64,000 nucleotides of DNA from DATJMJ01 sp035503915. Lineage in GTDB: Bacteria > Actinomycetota > Acidimicrobiia > Acidimicrobiales > Palsa-688. Below are positions 24,077 through 31,805 of this stretch, one piece after another. Below the pieces are notes generated by a model that did no database searches, was not told the origin of the DNA, and saw nothing but the letters and a program-made list of their open reading frames with translations. Where the stretch lies: contig DATJSU010000010.1 of NCBI GenBank assembly GCA_035503915.1, positions 39,550 through 103,549 of the forward strand, in the 5' to 3' direction. The translations under genes and the position numbers were made by a program. Positions within the stretch are counted from its first letter, which is position 1, and every line of letters starts with the position of its first letter.

Positions 24077-25582
24077 GTGCCTCGGTTTTACGTCACGACA
24101 CCGATCTATTACGTGAACGATGCCCCCCATATCGGGCATGCCTATACAACTGTGACGGCAGACGCATTAGCGCGCTGGCACAGGTTGGTGGGCGACGAGG
24201 TGATGTTCCTCACCGGGACCGACGAGCACGGGCTCAAAGTGAAACGCTCGGCGGAGGCCAACGGCCTGACGCCCGAGGAGCAAGCCGACCGCTACAGCGC
24301 TCGGTTCCGGGCTACTTGGCAATTGCTCGATATCTCCAACGACGACTTCATCCGCACGACCGAGCCACGCCACCATAAGGCTGTCCAGGCACTTATGCAG
24401 GCCGCGTACGACAACGGTTGGATCACGCCCGGCATCTACGAAGGCCTTTACTGTGTGGCATGTGAGGCTTATTACACAGAGGACGAGCTCATCAATGGCC
24501 GCTGCCCGGTGCATGACCGCCCGGTAGAACTGTTCAGGGAAGAGAACTACTTTTTCCGGCTTTCCGCTTTCGCTGACCGTTTGGGTGAGTGGTACGCGGC
24601 CGAGCCCGGCGCCGTGACGCCCGAAAGCAAGAGGAACGAGGCTCTCGGGCTCATCAAGGGCGGCTTGCAGGACGTCTCAGCCACACGCAGCTCCCTTGAT
24701 TGGGGAGTGCGCGTGCCCTGGGACCCAAAGCATGTTTTTTACGTGTGGTACGACGCGCTCATCAATTACGCGACCGCGGTTGGTTACGCCGCGGACGAAG
24801 AGCGCTTTGCCAAGTGGTGGCCGGTCGTGCACCACCTGATAGGTAAAGACATATTGCGCTTCCACTGCGTCTACTGGCCGGCGCTTTGTATGGCGGCTGG
24901 TATATCCCCACCTCATCGGGTTTCGGTCCACGGCTACCTGCTGGTGGGTGGCGAAAAGATGTCAAAGACCGCGTTCAACCAGATCGCCCCGTCGGAGCTC
25001 ATCGCCGACTTCGGAGTCGACGGGTACCGCTATCATTTCCTGAGAGACCAACAATTTGGGCCAGACGGCGAATTTTCTTACGAGGGCATGGTGTCGCGCT
25101 ATAACGCGGACCTTGCGAACAACCTCGGCAACCTCCTTGCTCGCGTAAGCGCAGTTGTGGCACAAAAGTGCGGTGGCACTGGCCCAGCACCGAGGCCTGG
25201 CAGCCCCTTGGCGGGAGTAGTAGCAGACGTCTACCGCACGGCGGCAGCGGCTTGGGAGCGAGTCGCGCCGAGCGAGGCGCTCGAGGCGACCTGGCGCCTT
25301 GTGCGCGCAGCCAACGCTGCTCTCGAGACTGCCGAGCCATGGCGCGCCGAGCCTGGTCCCGAAGTAGACGCGGTACTTGGAGACGCGCTTGAGATGCTCA
25401 GGATTGTTGCGGTACTCGCAAGCCCGGCGCTCGTCCGTGCTCCGCAGGAAATCTGGCGACGCATCGGCCTCAGCGGTTCTCCCTCCGCGCAGCGGCTCCC
25501 CGACGCGGCCAAGTGGGGTGGTTACCCGGGAGGCCTTCCGGTCGAGCGCGGGACGCCGCTTTTCCCGCGGGTGAACGCGTAA
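24077..25582 (+). CDS. metG: Methionyl-tRNA synthetase
   Basis: 501-residue class I aminoacyl-tRNA synthetase charging tRNA-Met. HIGH-type motif HIGHAYTTV near residue 18, TGTDEHGLKVKR, a single small zinc-knuckle-type insertion (CVACEAYYTEDELINGRCPVH), DWGVRVPWD, WYDALINYATAVGY, and the signature GGEKMSKTAFNQI. The anticodon-binding helical domain ends the protein; there is no C-terminal tRNA-binding EMAP domain. Length fits the short MetG2-like class. GTG 24077 starts PRFYVTTPIYYVND. It is followed by tatD 8 nt downstream. Confidence 0.96.
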   Translation: MPRFYVTTPIYYVNDAPHIGHAYTTVTADALARWHRLVGDEVMFLTGTDEHGLKVKRSAEANGLTPEEQADRYSARFRATWQLLDISNDDFIRTTEPRHHKAVQALMQAAYDNGWITPGIYEGLYCVACEAYYTEDELINGRCPVHDRPVELFREENYFFRLSAFADRLGEWYAAEPGAVTPESKRNEALGLIKGGLQDVSATRSSLDWGVRVPWDPKHVFYVWYDALINYATAVGYAADEERFAKWWPVVHHLIGKDILRFHCVYWPALCMAAGISPPHRVSVHGYLLVGGEKMSKTAFNQIAPSELIADFGVDGYRYHFLRDQQFGPDGEFSYEGMVSRYNADLANNLGNLLARVSAVVAQKCGGTGPAPRPGSPLAGVVADVYRTAAAAWERVAPSEALEATWRLVRAANAALETAEPWRAEPGPEVDAVLGDALEMLRIVAVLASPALVRAPQEIWRRIGLSGSPSAQRLPDAAKWGGYPGGLPVERGTPLFPRVNA

Positions 25583-25590
25583 TCGTCGAG

Positions 25591-26334
25591 GTGTGGTGCG
25601 ACAGCCACTGCCATGTCCCGTACGAGGGGCTTGGCACCGAGGCTATAGACCAAGCCCGGGAAGCCGGTGTGACGCGCTTGGTGACCGTTGGCACAGACGC
25701 TGAGCAATCGCGCCTCGCGCTCGAAGTTGCTGCCGAGCATGAAGGGGTCTGGGCAACTGTCGGTCTTCACCCTCACGATGCCTCGAGGGGCGTGGCAACG
25801 GTCCAGCCGCTCGTTCGGGGCCAGCAGAAGCTTGTAGCGATCGGTGAATGTGGACTCGACTACCACTACGACTTTTCGCCGCGACCGCAACAGCGCGAGG
25901 CTTTTGCGGCCCAAGTTGCCTTGGCCAACGAGCACGGCCTCGCCTTGGTGGTCCACACCCGCGAGGCCTGGGATGACACCTTCGACATCCTGAGTTCCGT
26001 TGGTGTGCCGGAGCGGACGGTTTTCCATTGCTTTACGGGCGGAGCACTCGAGGCGCGGCGAGCACTCTCCGTCGGAGCGTGGCTGTCCTTCAGCGGCATA
26101 GTGACGTTCAAAACGGCTGACGACGTGCGCGCGGCGGCTGCCCTCTGCCCGCTGGACCGTTTGCTTGTCGAGACGGACTCACCGTATTTGGCCCCGGTCC
26201 CGCACCGGGGTCGGCAAAACTCGCCTGCGCTCCTACCTATTGTGGGCGCGGCTGTGGCGGCAGCCAAAAAGGCCGACGTGGCCGAGGTGGAGGCCGCGAG
26301 CTGGGAGGGCGCTGCCCGGGTCTTCAGGCTGTGA
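25591..26334 (+). CDS. tatD: TatD family metal-dependent hydrolase
   Basis: 247-residue TIM-barrel hydrolase with 3'-5' DNase or deaminoacylase-type activity in the family. Metal ligands: DSHCH at the N-terminus, GECGLDYHYDFSP (Glu), LVVHTREAWDD, FHCFTGG and LLVETDSPYLAPVPHRGRQN. The GTG at 25591 places DSHCH at residue 4, the normal position; longer forms would run into metG. It overlaps rsmA by 4 nt (GTGA). The order metG-tatD-rsmA-ispE is the common Gram-positive arrangement. Confidence 0.93.
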   Translation: MWCDSHCHVPYEGLGTEAIDQAREAGVTRLVTVGTDAEQSRLALEVAAEHEGVWATVGLHPHDASRGVATVQPLVRGQQKLVAIGECGLDYHYDFSPRPQQREAFAAQVALANEHGLALVVHTREAWDDTFDILSSVGVPERTVFHCFTGGALEARRALSVGAWLSFSGIVTFKTADDVRAAAALCPLDRLLVETDSPYLAPVPHRGRQNSPALLPIVGAAVAAAKKADVAEVEAASWEGAARVFRL

Positions 26335-27191
26335 CGCTGTCGCGGGCGGACCTGTTGCGCCTCTTGGAGGACAACCGGTTAGCGCCGAGCAGGGCGCTTG
26401 GGCAGAATTTTGTCGCGGACCCGAACACTGTCCGCCGTGTGGTGCGACTTTCAGGGACGGGCCGGGGGGACCACGTGGTAGAAGTGGGCGCAGGGCTAGG
26501 TTCTCTCACGCTCGCGCTTGCCGAGTCCGGGGCCTGCGTGACAGCTATCGAACGAGACCGCTGGCTCGTGCCGGTACTGAGAGAAGTATTGCAGGAACGA
26601 GCTCCAGGAGCTGCCGTGAGGGTTGTTGAAGCCGACGCGATGGAGCTCGACTGGCCGGGCCTACTGGCGGGAGACGACGACTGGGCGCTCGTGGCAAACC
26701 TGCCCTACAACATCGCGACGCCACTCGTTGCCGATCTTTTGGACACTGTTGGCCAGGTCCGGCGAATGACCTTCATGGTGCAGCGAGAAGTGGCGGAACG
26801 ACTTGTCGCCGAGCCCGGCGGGCACGCTTACGGCGCCGTCTCCGTGAAGGTGGCCTACTGGGCGGAGGCGGCGATCCTCGGGAGCGTGCCATCATCGGTC
26901 TTCGTGCCTCGTCCCAAGGTTGGTTCTGCCATCGTGGGCATTAGTAGGCGGCCGCGCCCGGCAGTGGACCCGGCAGCGGTGACGGCCGAGGCACTTTTTG
27001 CCGTGGTCCGGGCCGGGTTCGCCCAGAGGCGCAAGATGTTGCGCCGCGCGCTCTTCGACCTGGCCGTGCCGACGGGAGCTTTCGAGCTGGCCGGCGTCGA
27101 CGGGCAGGCACGTGCTGAGCAGCTCTCGGTGGAGCAGTGGGGAAAGTTGGCCGCCGCGATCACGTCTTTGCGAGGGGAGCGATTACCCTGA
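26331..27191 (+). CDS. rsmA: 16S rRNA (adenine1518/1519-N6)-dimethyltransferase
   Basis: 286-residue KsgA methyltransferase that dimethylates A1518 and A1519 in helix 45 of 16S rRNA. Motifs: LGQNFVADPNTVRRVV, VVEVGAGLGSLTLAL (SAM site), VRVVEADAMEL, the catalytic NLPYNIATPLV, MVQREVAERL, and the C-terminal helical QRRKMLRRAL. The GTG at 26331 overlaps the tatD stop. Complete. The ispE frame follows after about 43 nt. Confidence 0.95.
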   Translation: MTLSRADLLRLLEDNRLAPSRALGQNFVADPNTVRRVVRLSGTGRGDHVVEVGAGLGSLTLALAESGACVTAIERDRWLVPVLREVLQERAPGAAVRVVEADAMELDWPGLLAGDDDWALVANLPYNIATPLVADLLDTVGQVRRMTFMVQREVAERLVAEPGGHAYGAVSVKVAYWAEAAILGSVPSSVFVPRPKVGSAIVGISRRPRPAVDPAAVTAEALFAVVRAGFAQRRKMLRRALFDLAVPTGAFELAGVDGQARAEQLSVEQWGKLAAAITSLRGERLP

Positions 27192-27234
27192 TGCTGCCTA
27201 CCGCTTGGCCGTCGTGGCACTAGGGGCCGAGGGT

Positions 27235-27969
27235 GTGCGCGCCCTTGCAAAACTGACACTTTCGCTCCGGGTCACCGGTGTGCGCAAGGACGGCTTCCAC
27301 CTTCTCGAGGCAGAGATGGTGAACGTCGACCTCGCCGACACGCTCTACTTCTCCGAAGGCGACGGGCTGGAAGTTGTGCTCGGTGAGGGCGCACGGGCGA
27401 GCGGGTTTGGTGACGTGCCCCGAGACAAGTCAAACTTGGTGATGCGCGCCCTCGAGCGCGCGAGACGCCGAGCCCTCGTCCGCCTGGAAAAACGCATCCC
27501 TGTTGGTGCAGGGCTAGGAGGAGGCTCGTCGGACGCGGCTGCCGTCCTGCGCTGGGCCGGCCTGATGGGAGCGCAAGGGGCCCGGATCGCGAGCGAGCTC
27601 GGTTCTGACGTGCCCTTTTGTTTGGCCGGAGGAGGCCGAGCGGTTGTCAGTGGGGCGGGGGAGGTGGTCAGGCCGCTGCCGTTCGACGACGTTGCCGGTG
27701 AGGCGTACACCCTCGCAGTGCCCCCCTTCGGGGTCCCTACGGGGGCCGTCTACAGGGCCTGGGACGACCTTGGCGGCCCAGTTTCGGACAATTTCAACGA
27801 CCTCGAGCCTGCGGCGCTACGGGTTGAGCCACGCCTCGGGTACTGGCGGGACCTGCTCGGGGAAGCGACAGGGAGGCTGCCGCGGCTAGCGGGCAGCGGC
27901 TCCACTTGGTTCGTGCCCGGCGCTTACCCCGGAAAGGGGCGGGTGGTGGTGCACTGCGCGCGGCCGTAA
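27235..27969 (+). CDS. ispE: 4-Diphosphocytidyl-2-C-methyl-D-erythritol kinase
   Basis: GHMP kinase of the non-mevalonate isoprenoid pathway. The N-terminal block AKLTLSLRVTGVRKDGFHLLEAEM, the phosphate loop PVGAGLGGGSSDAAAVLRW and GSDVPFCLAGG identify it. The C-terminal GSGSTWF loop is present. Using the GTG at 27235, with AGGGG 8 nt upstream, the protein has 244 residues against the family's usual 280-310. The C-terminal half is compact. A GTG at 27214 would add 7 residues. The normal family N-terminus has only a few residues before the AKxN strand, which supports 27235. A convergent hairpin region separates it from bS22. Confidence 0.88.
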   Translation: MRALAKLTLSLRVTGVRKDGFHLLEAEMVNVDLADTLYFSEGDGLEVVLGEGARASGFGDVPRDKSNLVMRALERARRRALVRLEKRIPVGAGLGGGSSDAAAVLRWAGLMGAQGARIASELGSDVPFCLAGGGRAVVSGAGEVVRPLPFDDVAGEAYTLAVPPFGVPTGAVYRAWDDLGGPVSDNFNDLEPAALRVEPRLGYWRDLLGEATGRLPRLAGSGSTWFVPGAYPGKGRVVVHCARP

Positions 27970-28087
27970 GCCGCGCACTAGGCGAGGTCGGCGGGCTGAG
28001 GGGGCGCACACGCACGGGTTCGAGCGGGCCCGAGTAACCCGCGTGACGTCCCTGCACCCGCGTTACGTCCCGGTCGTTGAGCGACCG

Positions 28088-28109
28088 TTCGGTAACGCAG
28101 TTACCCGAA
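28088..28109 (-). terminator. Hairpin after the bS22 gene
   Basis: TTCGGTAAC (28088-28096) pairs with GTTACCCGAA (28100-28109) with a single bulged base and a GCA loop. It begins 10 nt after the bS22 stop in the minus direction. A second small stem, CGGTCG/CGACCG (28071-28087), lies next to it, and both sit between convergent ispE and bS22. Confidence 0.5.
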
Positions 28110-28119
28110 ACGCAAGAAG

Positions 28120-28218
28120 TTACTTGCCAGCGCGCCTCTGCCAACGGGTCGCCTTCAGCATCTTCTTGTGCTTCTTCTTCCGCATGCGCTTGCGGCGCTT
28201 CTTGATCAGCGAACCCAT
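28120..28218 (-). CDS. Small ribosomal subunit protein bS22 (AURKAIP1/COX24-type)
   Basis: A 32-residue, extremely basic protein beginning MGSLIKKRRKRMRKKKHKK and ending WQRRAGK. This is almost the mycobacterial bS22 sequence, a tiny 30S protein found in actinobacteria and related to the AURKAIP1/COX24 domain. ATG at 28218, TAA at 28120. It is too short for usual gene-length cut-offs. A hairpin lies just downstream. It is strong phylogenetic evidence for an actinobacterial host and binds the decoding region of the small subunit in known ribosome structures. Confidence 0.93.
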   Translation of the reverse strand: MGSLIKKRRKRMRKKKHKKMLKATRWQRRAGK

Positions 28219-28281
28219 GGCGGGTTGTCAACTTAGCCGATGTGGCGACGGGACCGCCAGGCCGGATTATTTGGGACGTTG

Positions 28282-29451
28282 TCAGGCGGCCGAGGTTGTC
28301 TTGGGCGGCGGGGTACCAAGCCTCGGGAGCGGGTCGGCACTTCCGGGCCAGCGCCTCCGGGACGCGCTCGACAGCCGGCGCATCAGGGTAAGAGCGCCAG
28401 GGTCATCCTCACCGGGCCTCACCTCGATGGCGCCCGCTTCTACCATTTCGTCGATGATCTCCTCACCGAGCTCGCTCCGGACAACCGTGAGGGTCCAGTC
28501 CTTCAGCTCCCCAATCCCGCCGGCCGAAATATCCGCGTGCTCTGCTGCAAAGTCAGGGCAAGATGTGCAGCCCTCGCGCGTCCAAGCGTGGCCCGCCTTG
28601 AGAGGCACCTCGTGATAGGACCCGTCGTGGCACCAGATCTGGAAGACCCCTTTGATGTTGATTTTGGCGATGTTGGCGCGCGATAGGCCGTACTGCGCCT
28701 CGAAGAACTCTTCGAAGATCGAGTCGTTGAAAGTTTTCGAGCACATCAGGCCGATCGAAAGCGCCAGACGGCGGCCCACTTTGCCAGCCTTGCGCGCCCG
28801 CATCACCATCGGCGCCGAGGCTTGGCAGCCCATGCCCACCAGGGCGATGCGCTCGGCGCCGCTGGCGACCGCCTCGGCATAGGCGAGGGTATTTGCCGAA
28901 TAGGTGTAACGGCTCCCGGCTGCCTCGAGCACCTGCTCACGCGTGCGGGCCATCCCAGGGACAGCTCGCCACCCAGAGCCGTCGCCTTCGAGCCGACATA
29001 CAAGCGCGGCGTCGATGCGGTCGTGCTCGAGGCACCAAATGAGGATGGCGGATACGACGCCACCGTCCTGCCCGGCGGCCGCCAGCTTTGGGTCGGTGGT
29101 GCGCGCAAGGACAATGGAGCGTGCCATGCCGGCTTGCTCGTCGGGAGAACGCTCGCGCCCGTTCAGTTGAAAGTCTGCTTCTTTTTCCCAAGAGCGGAAC
29201 CTTGGGCAGGCCCTGGTGCAGCTGGTACAGCCCTTGAGGCCATGTGTGCAGCCGCCCGGGCCAAGCTCGTCCTCGAGGTGGTAAGGCTTGTAAGCGCCAT
29301 TTGCGGTGTCATAACCGAGGACGTCGTGCGGGCAGGCGATAATGCACGCCGCGCAACCCGTACATAGCCCAGAGGTGACGACCTCGTCGTAGAGGTCGGC
29401 CCATTCGGCTTTCCAGCGCTCAGGCGCAGGCCGCTGCTCAGTAAGGCTCAC
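28282..29451 (-). CDS. Coenzyme F420 hydrogenase/dehydrogenase beta subunit family protein (FrhB-like)
   Basis: 389 residues. The N-terminal ferredoxin-like region has two cysteine clusters (CTGCAACIIACP and CTSCTRACPRF) for 4Fe-4S centres. The FrhB N domain follows (QDGGVVSAILIWCLEHDRIDAALVC, SRYTYSANT) and then the FrhB C domain (LVGMGCQASAPMVMRARKAGK, IGLMCSKTFNDSIFEEFF, REGCTSCPDFAAEHADISAGGIG). Family members pass electrons between F420, flavin and Fe-S donors. No hydrogenase or formate dehydrogenase genes are adjacent, so it is probably a stand-alone F420-dependent oxidoreductase. Its GTG start follows a TAGGCT -10 by 6 nt. It is divergent from the GAF regulator. Confidence 0.88.
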   Translation of the reverse strand: MSLTEQRPAPERWKAEWADLYDEVVTSGLCTGCAACIIACPHDVLGYDTANGAYKPYHLEDELGPGGCTHGLKGCTSCTRACPRFRSWEKEADFQLNGRERSPDEQAGMARSIVLARTTDPKLAAAGQDGGVVSAILIWCLEHDRIDAALVCRLEGDGSGWRAVPGMARTREQVLEAAGSRYTYSANTLAYAEAVASGAERIALVGMGCQASAPMVMRARKAGKVGRRLALSIGLMCSKTFNDSIFEEFFEAQYGLSRANIAKINIKGVFQIWCHDGSYHEVPLKAGHAWTREGCTSCPDFAAEHADISAGGIGELKDWTLTVVRSELGEEIIDEMVEAGAIEVRPGEDDPGALTLMRRLSSASRRRWPGSADPLPRLGTPPPKTTSAA

Positions 29452-29457
29452 GGGTAG

Positions 29458-29463
29458 AGCCTA
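29458..29463 (-). promoter_or_regulatory. Leaderless -10 element of the FrhB-like gene
   Basis: Minus-strand TAGGCT lies 6 nt before the GTG at 29451, with no ribosome binding site between. Confidence 0.45.
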
Positions 29464-29517
29464 ATGGGAGCGCTGGCCCGACGCAGCCACAAGCGAGGCA
29501 CATTGGGAGTTGTCCAT

Positions 29518-29552
29518 ACCATTCGGAGCTCAAGCACCATTCGGAGCTCAAG
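29518..29552. repeat. Tandem 17-nt repeat in the divergent intergenic region
   Basis: ACCATTCGGAGCTCAAG occurs at 29518-29534 and again, identical, at 29536-29552, giving an 18-nt period. Each copy contains the palindromic GAGCTC. It lies between the divergent FrhB-like gene (start 29451) and the HATPase-GAF gene (start 29592). The position suits an operator bound by a dimer on successive helical faces, but it could also be a simple tandem duplication. Confidence 0.6.
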
Positions 29553-29591
29553 AGCTGGGCGGGATGCCGCACCAGGCAATTCCGAGATGCC

Positions 29592-31805
29592 ATGCTAAGG
29601 GGGGTGCAACTGCTCGGTCGCGTCAGCTCGGGCGGCGCCGACTTCGTGCGCCAACCCGTGGTGCTCACGTTCCCGCCCGACCTTGCGAGCGTCGCGGGTG
29701 CCCGCGCCGCGGTCGCGGAGCTCGCAAAACAGTGGGCCTGCAGCGAAGACGTAACCGAGGATGCGCGAGTAGTCATTTCAGAGTTCATGAGCAACGGGGT
29801 GCTTCACGCCCGTACTCAGCTCGAAGTGGTGGTCGGCCTCCTGGTGGACGGGGCGTTGCGGATCGAAGTGCACGATGCGAGCTCCGCGCCGCTCCTCCCG
29901 CCACCCGAGGCGGAGGACTTCGACGCCACTCTGCTAGATGAACCACGCCTTGACCAGCGCGAGGACGACAACCCGCCCGCACCACCCGCGACAGGGCGCG
30001 GGCTGCTGGTTGTTGGTGCGCTCTCAACGCAGTGGGGGTGGTCGCTGCAACCAACCGGCGGCAAGGTCGTGTGGGCCGAAGTCGGCGACGCGGCCGGCCA
30101 AGACCCGTCCAAGAAAGCCCCAAACGCCGGGTTGCCTGAGCCCGCTATGCGCACTGTGCGGCTCATTGCTTTGCCGGTCCGGTTGCTGAAGGCTTCCGAA
30201 GACCATTTTGACGACCTTTTCCGTGAGCTCCAGATGGCGAGCCTCGCTGTGCCGCCCAAGGACGGCCAAAGGCGGGGGGTGCCGGCGACCGTTTCGGGCG
30301 CCACTGGCGGGACGGGCCTGCCTCAGGCAGCCGCCGCCAGGTTGGTTCCCTTGGCAGAAACAGTCCGGAGCCGCTTTTCTCCCCTCCGCAGCCCACTGCG
30401 TCAAGCGATCTGGGAGGCGGTGCACCGCGGCGACCGGTTGGTGGACGTCGATTTGCTCGTCGACGCCGGCTTGGCGAGCACGTTCGCGCTTGCCGACCAA
30501 TTGGTCAGTGAGTCGGCCCAAGCGGCATCGGGAGGAGAGCTCCTGACCGAGCCACCTCCCGCCGAAGTCCTTGCTTGGCGGAGGTGGCTACGCAAAGAGA
30601 TTTACGACCAGATTGCGGGTAGGCCGCCGCAAGCGTGCCCTTTCCCTGTGGCACCCTTGCCGGGCGGCGATGGCGGGCCGCGTTCCAAAACCCTTGGCAC
30701 CGCTCGGAGACGTGCGCTTACCGAGGTGGCGGACGTCCTCGCCGCAGCGCCTTTGCCGTACGTGGCCGAGGTTGGAGGGGCACCGCGCGAGGAGGCATTG
30801 AGCAGGGGGCCGGGAGGGACCGACGACCCAGTGGCCACAAGGGCGCTCCAACGCACTGTGGGCTACCTGGGCGCGACGCGAGCGATGATCTGCCTTCTCG
30901 AGGACGATAACGAAACCATTTACTTTGGTGCTTCAGTCGGTTTCTCGCAGCCCGTTACGCAGTACTGGAGCAGTTTTCCACTTTCGGCTGACCTACCGGC
31001 ATCTGAGTGCATCCGGACGGGGACGGCTTTGTTCTTCCGGACTTTTGCCGAGCTCGACGAGCGCTACCCGATATTCCTCTCGACTCCTGCCGAGAGCGAC
31101 CCATGTATAGCTTGCCTACCGATAGCCGTCAACGGGCAACCACCTGTCATGGGGTGCTTGACCATCGGCTTCGGGCGCGCGCGCGACTTTAGTTCTGGCG
31201 ACAGGTCCTTCTTGGCACAGCTGGTGAACGAGCTAGGCAGCTACATCGGCGAGGTGCGGGGCCAGCGAGCCGCCGCTTTCGCTGAGCGACGGTCGCTGGC
31301 CGTTGAGGAGGCGCAAGCCAGGGTCTCGGCGGCGGCCACAGTCGAAGACGCGTTGGGCGAAGTGGTGGCATCAATTGTGCCCGCCATAGCAGACGCCGTC
31401 TGGGCGCATTTCCTGCAAGATGACGGGAATTTTCGTGGCATCACGAGCCGCCATCGCGACCACACGCGCGACACTGTGGCGCGGCAAGTCCTCCACGAGC
31501 ACGAGCTCACGGCCCGCTCGGCGAGCATTGTCGCCGAGTGCGCGCGCACGGGGCAAGTGCGCTTGTTGCAACACGTGAGCGATGCCGCAATGGCCAGCGC
31601 CGCCCGGGGGCCGCGCGACCTGGAAATGCTCAAGCACCTCGGTGTCGGCTCCGTGGGCGCCGTGCCCGTCAAGGCCGGCGATAAGGTCGTTGCGGTCGTG
31701 ACGGTCGCCAACGATCCCGGCCGCTTTATAAACGAACAGGAGGTGGAGGCGCTCAAACGGCTTGCGGCCGCCGCGGGGGACAGCATCTCCCGGTTGCGCA
31801 CATGA
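29592..31805 (+). CDS. HATPase-GAF-GAF signalling protein without catalytic output domain
   Basis: 737 residues. About residues 20-175 form an RsbW-like HATPase domain (DARVVISEFMSNGVLHAR; GRGLLVVGALSTQWGW). A helical linker of about 200 residues contains RLLKASEDHFDDLFRELQMASL, which recurs in actinobacterial serine-phosphatase regulators. Two GAF-like sensor domains follow: one at about 415-555 with CLPIAVNGQPPVMGCLTIGF, another at about 575-735 with VGSVGAVPVKAGDKVVAVVTVAN. No PP2C phosphatase, kinase or DNA-binding domain follows, so it is probably an anti-sigma/partner-switching sensor. ATG 29592 follows a tandem repeat. Its stop overlaps the GH3 gene start by 4 nt (ATGA). Confidence 0.8.
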   Translation: MLRGVQLLGRVSSGGADFVRQPVVLTFPPDLASVAGARAAVAELAKQWACSEDVTEDARVVISEFMSNGVLHARTQLEVVVGLLVDGALRIEVHDASSAPLLPPPEAEDFDATLLDEPRLDQREDDNPPAPPATGRGLLVVGALSTQWGWSLQPTGGKVVWAEVGDAAGQDPSKKAPNAGLPEPAMRTVRLIALPVRLLKASEDHFDDLFRELQMASLAVPPKDGQRRGVPATVSGATGGTGLPQAAAARLVPLAETVRSRFSPLRSPLRQAIWEAVHRGDRLVDVDLLVDAGLASTFALADQLVSESAQAASGGELLTEPPPAEVLAWRRWLRKEIYDQIAGRPPQACPFPVAPLPGGDGGPRSKTLGTARRRALTEVADVLAAAPLPYVAEVGGAPREEALSRGPGGTDDPVATRALQRTVGYLGATRAMICLLEDDNETIYFGASVGFSQPVTQYWSSFPLSADLPASECIRTGTALFFRTFAELDERYPIFLSTPAESDPCIACLPIAVNGQPPVMGCLTIGFGRARDFSSGDRSFLAQLVNELGSYIGEVRGQRAAAFAERRSLAVEEAQARVSAAATVEDALGEVVASIVPAIADAVWAHFLQDDGNFRGITSRHRDHTRDTVARQVLHEHELTARSASIVAECARTGQVRLLQHVSDAAMASAARGPRDLEMLKHLGVGSVGAVPVKAGDKVVAVVTVANDPGRFINEQEVEALKRLAAAAGDSISRLRT

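Noticed and set aside
26998..27234. IspE start inside rsmA
   Set aside because: The residues upstream of 27214 are a shadow of rsmA in another frame; the GHMP kinase N-terminus begins around 27235.
30571..30856. Antisense open frames within the HATPase-GAF gene
   Set aside because: They lie opposite a frame with clear domain content and have no motif, start context or conservation clue.
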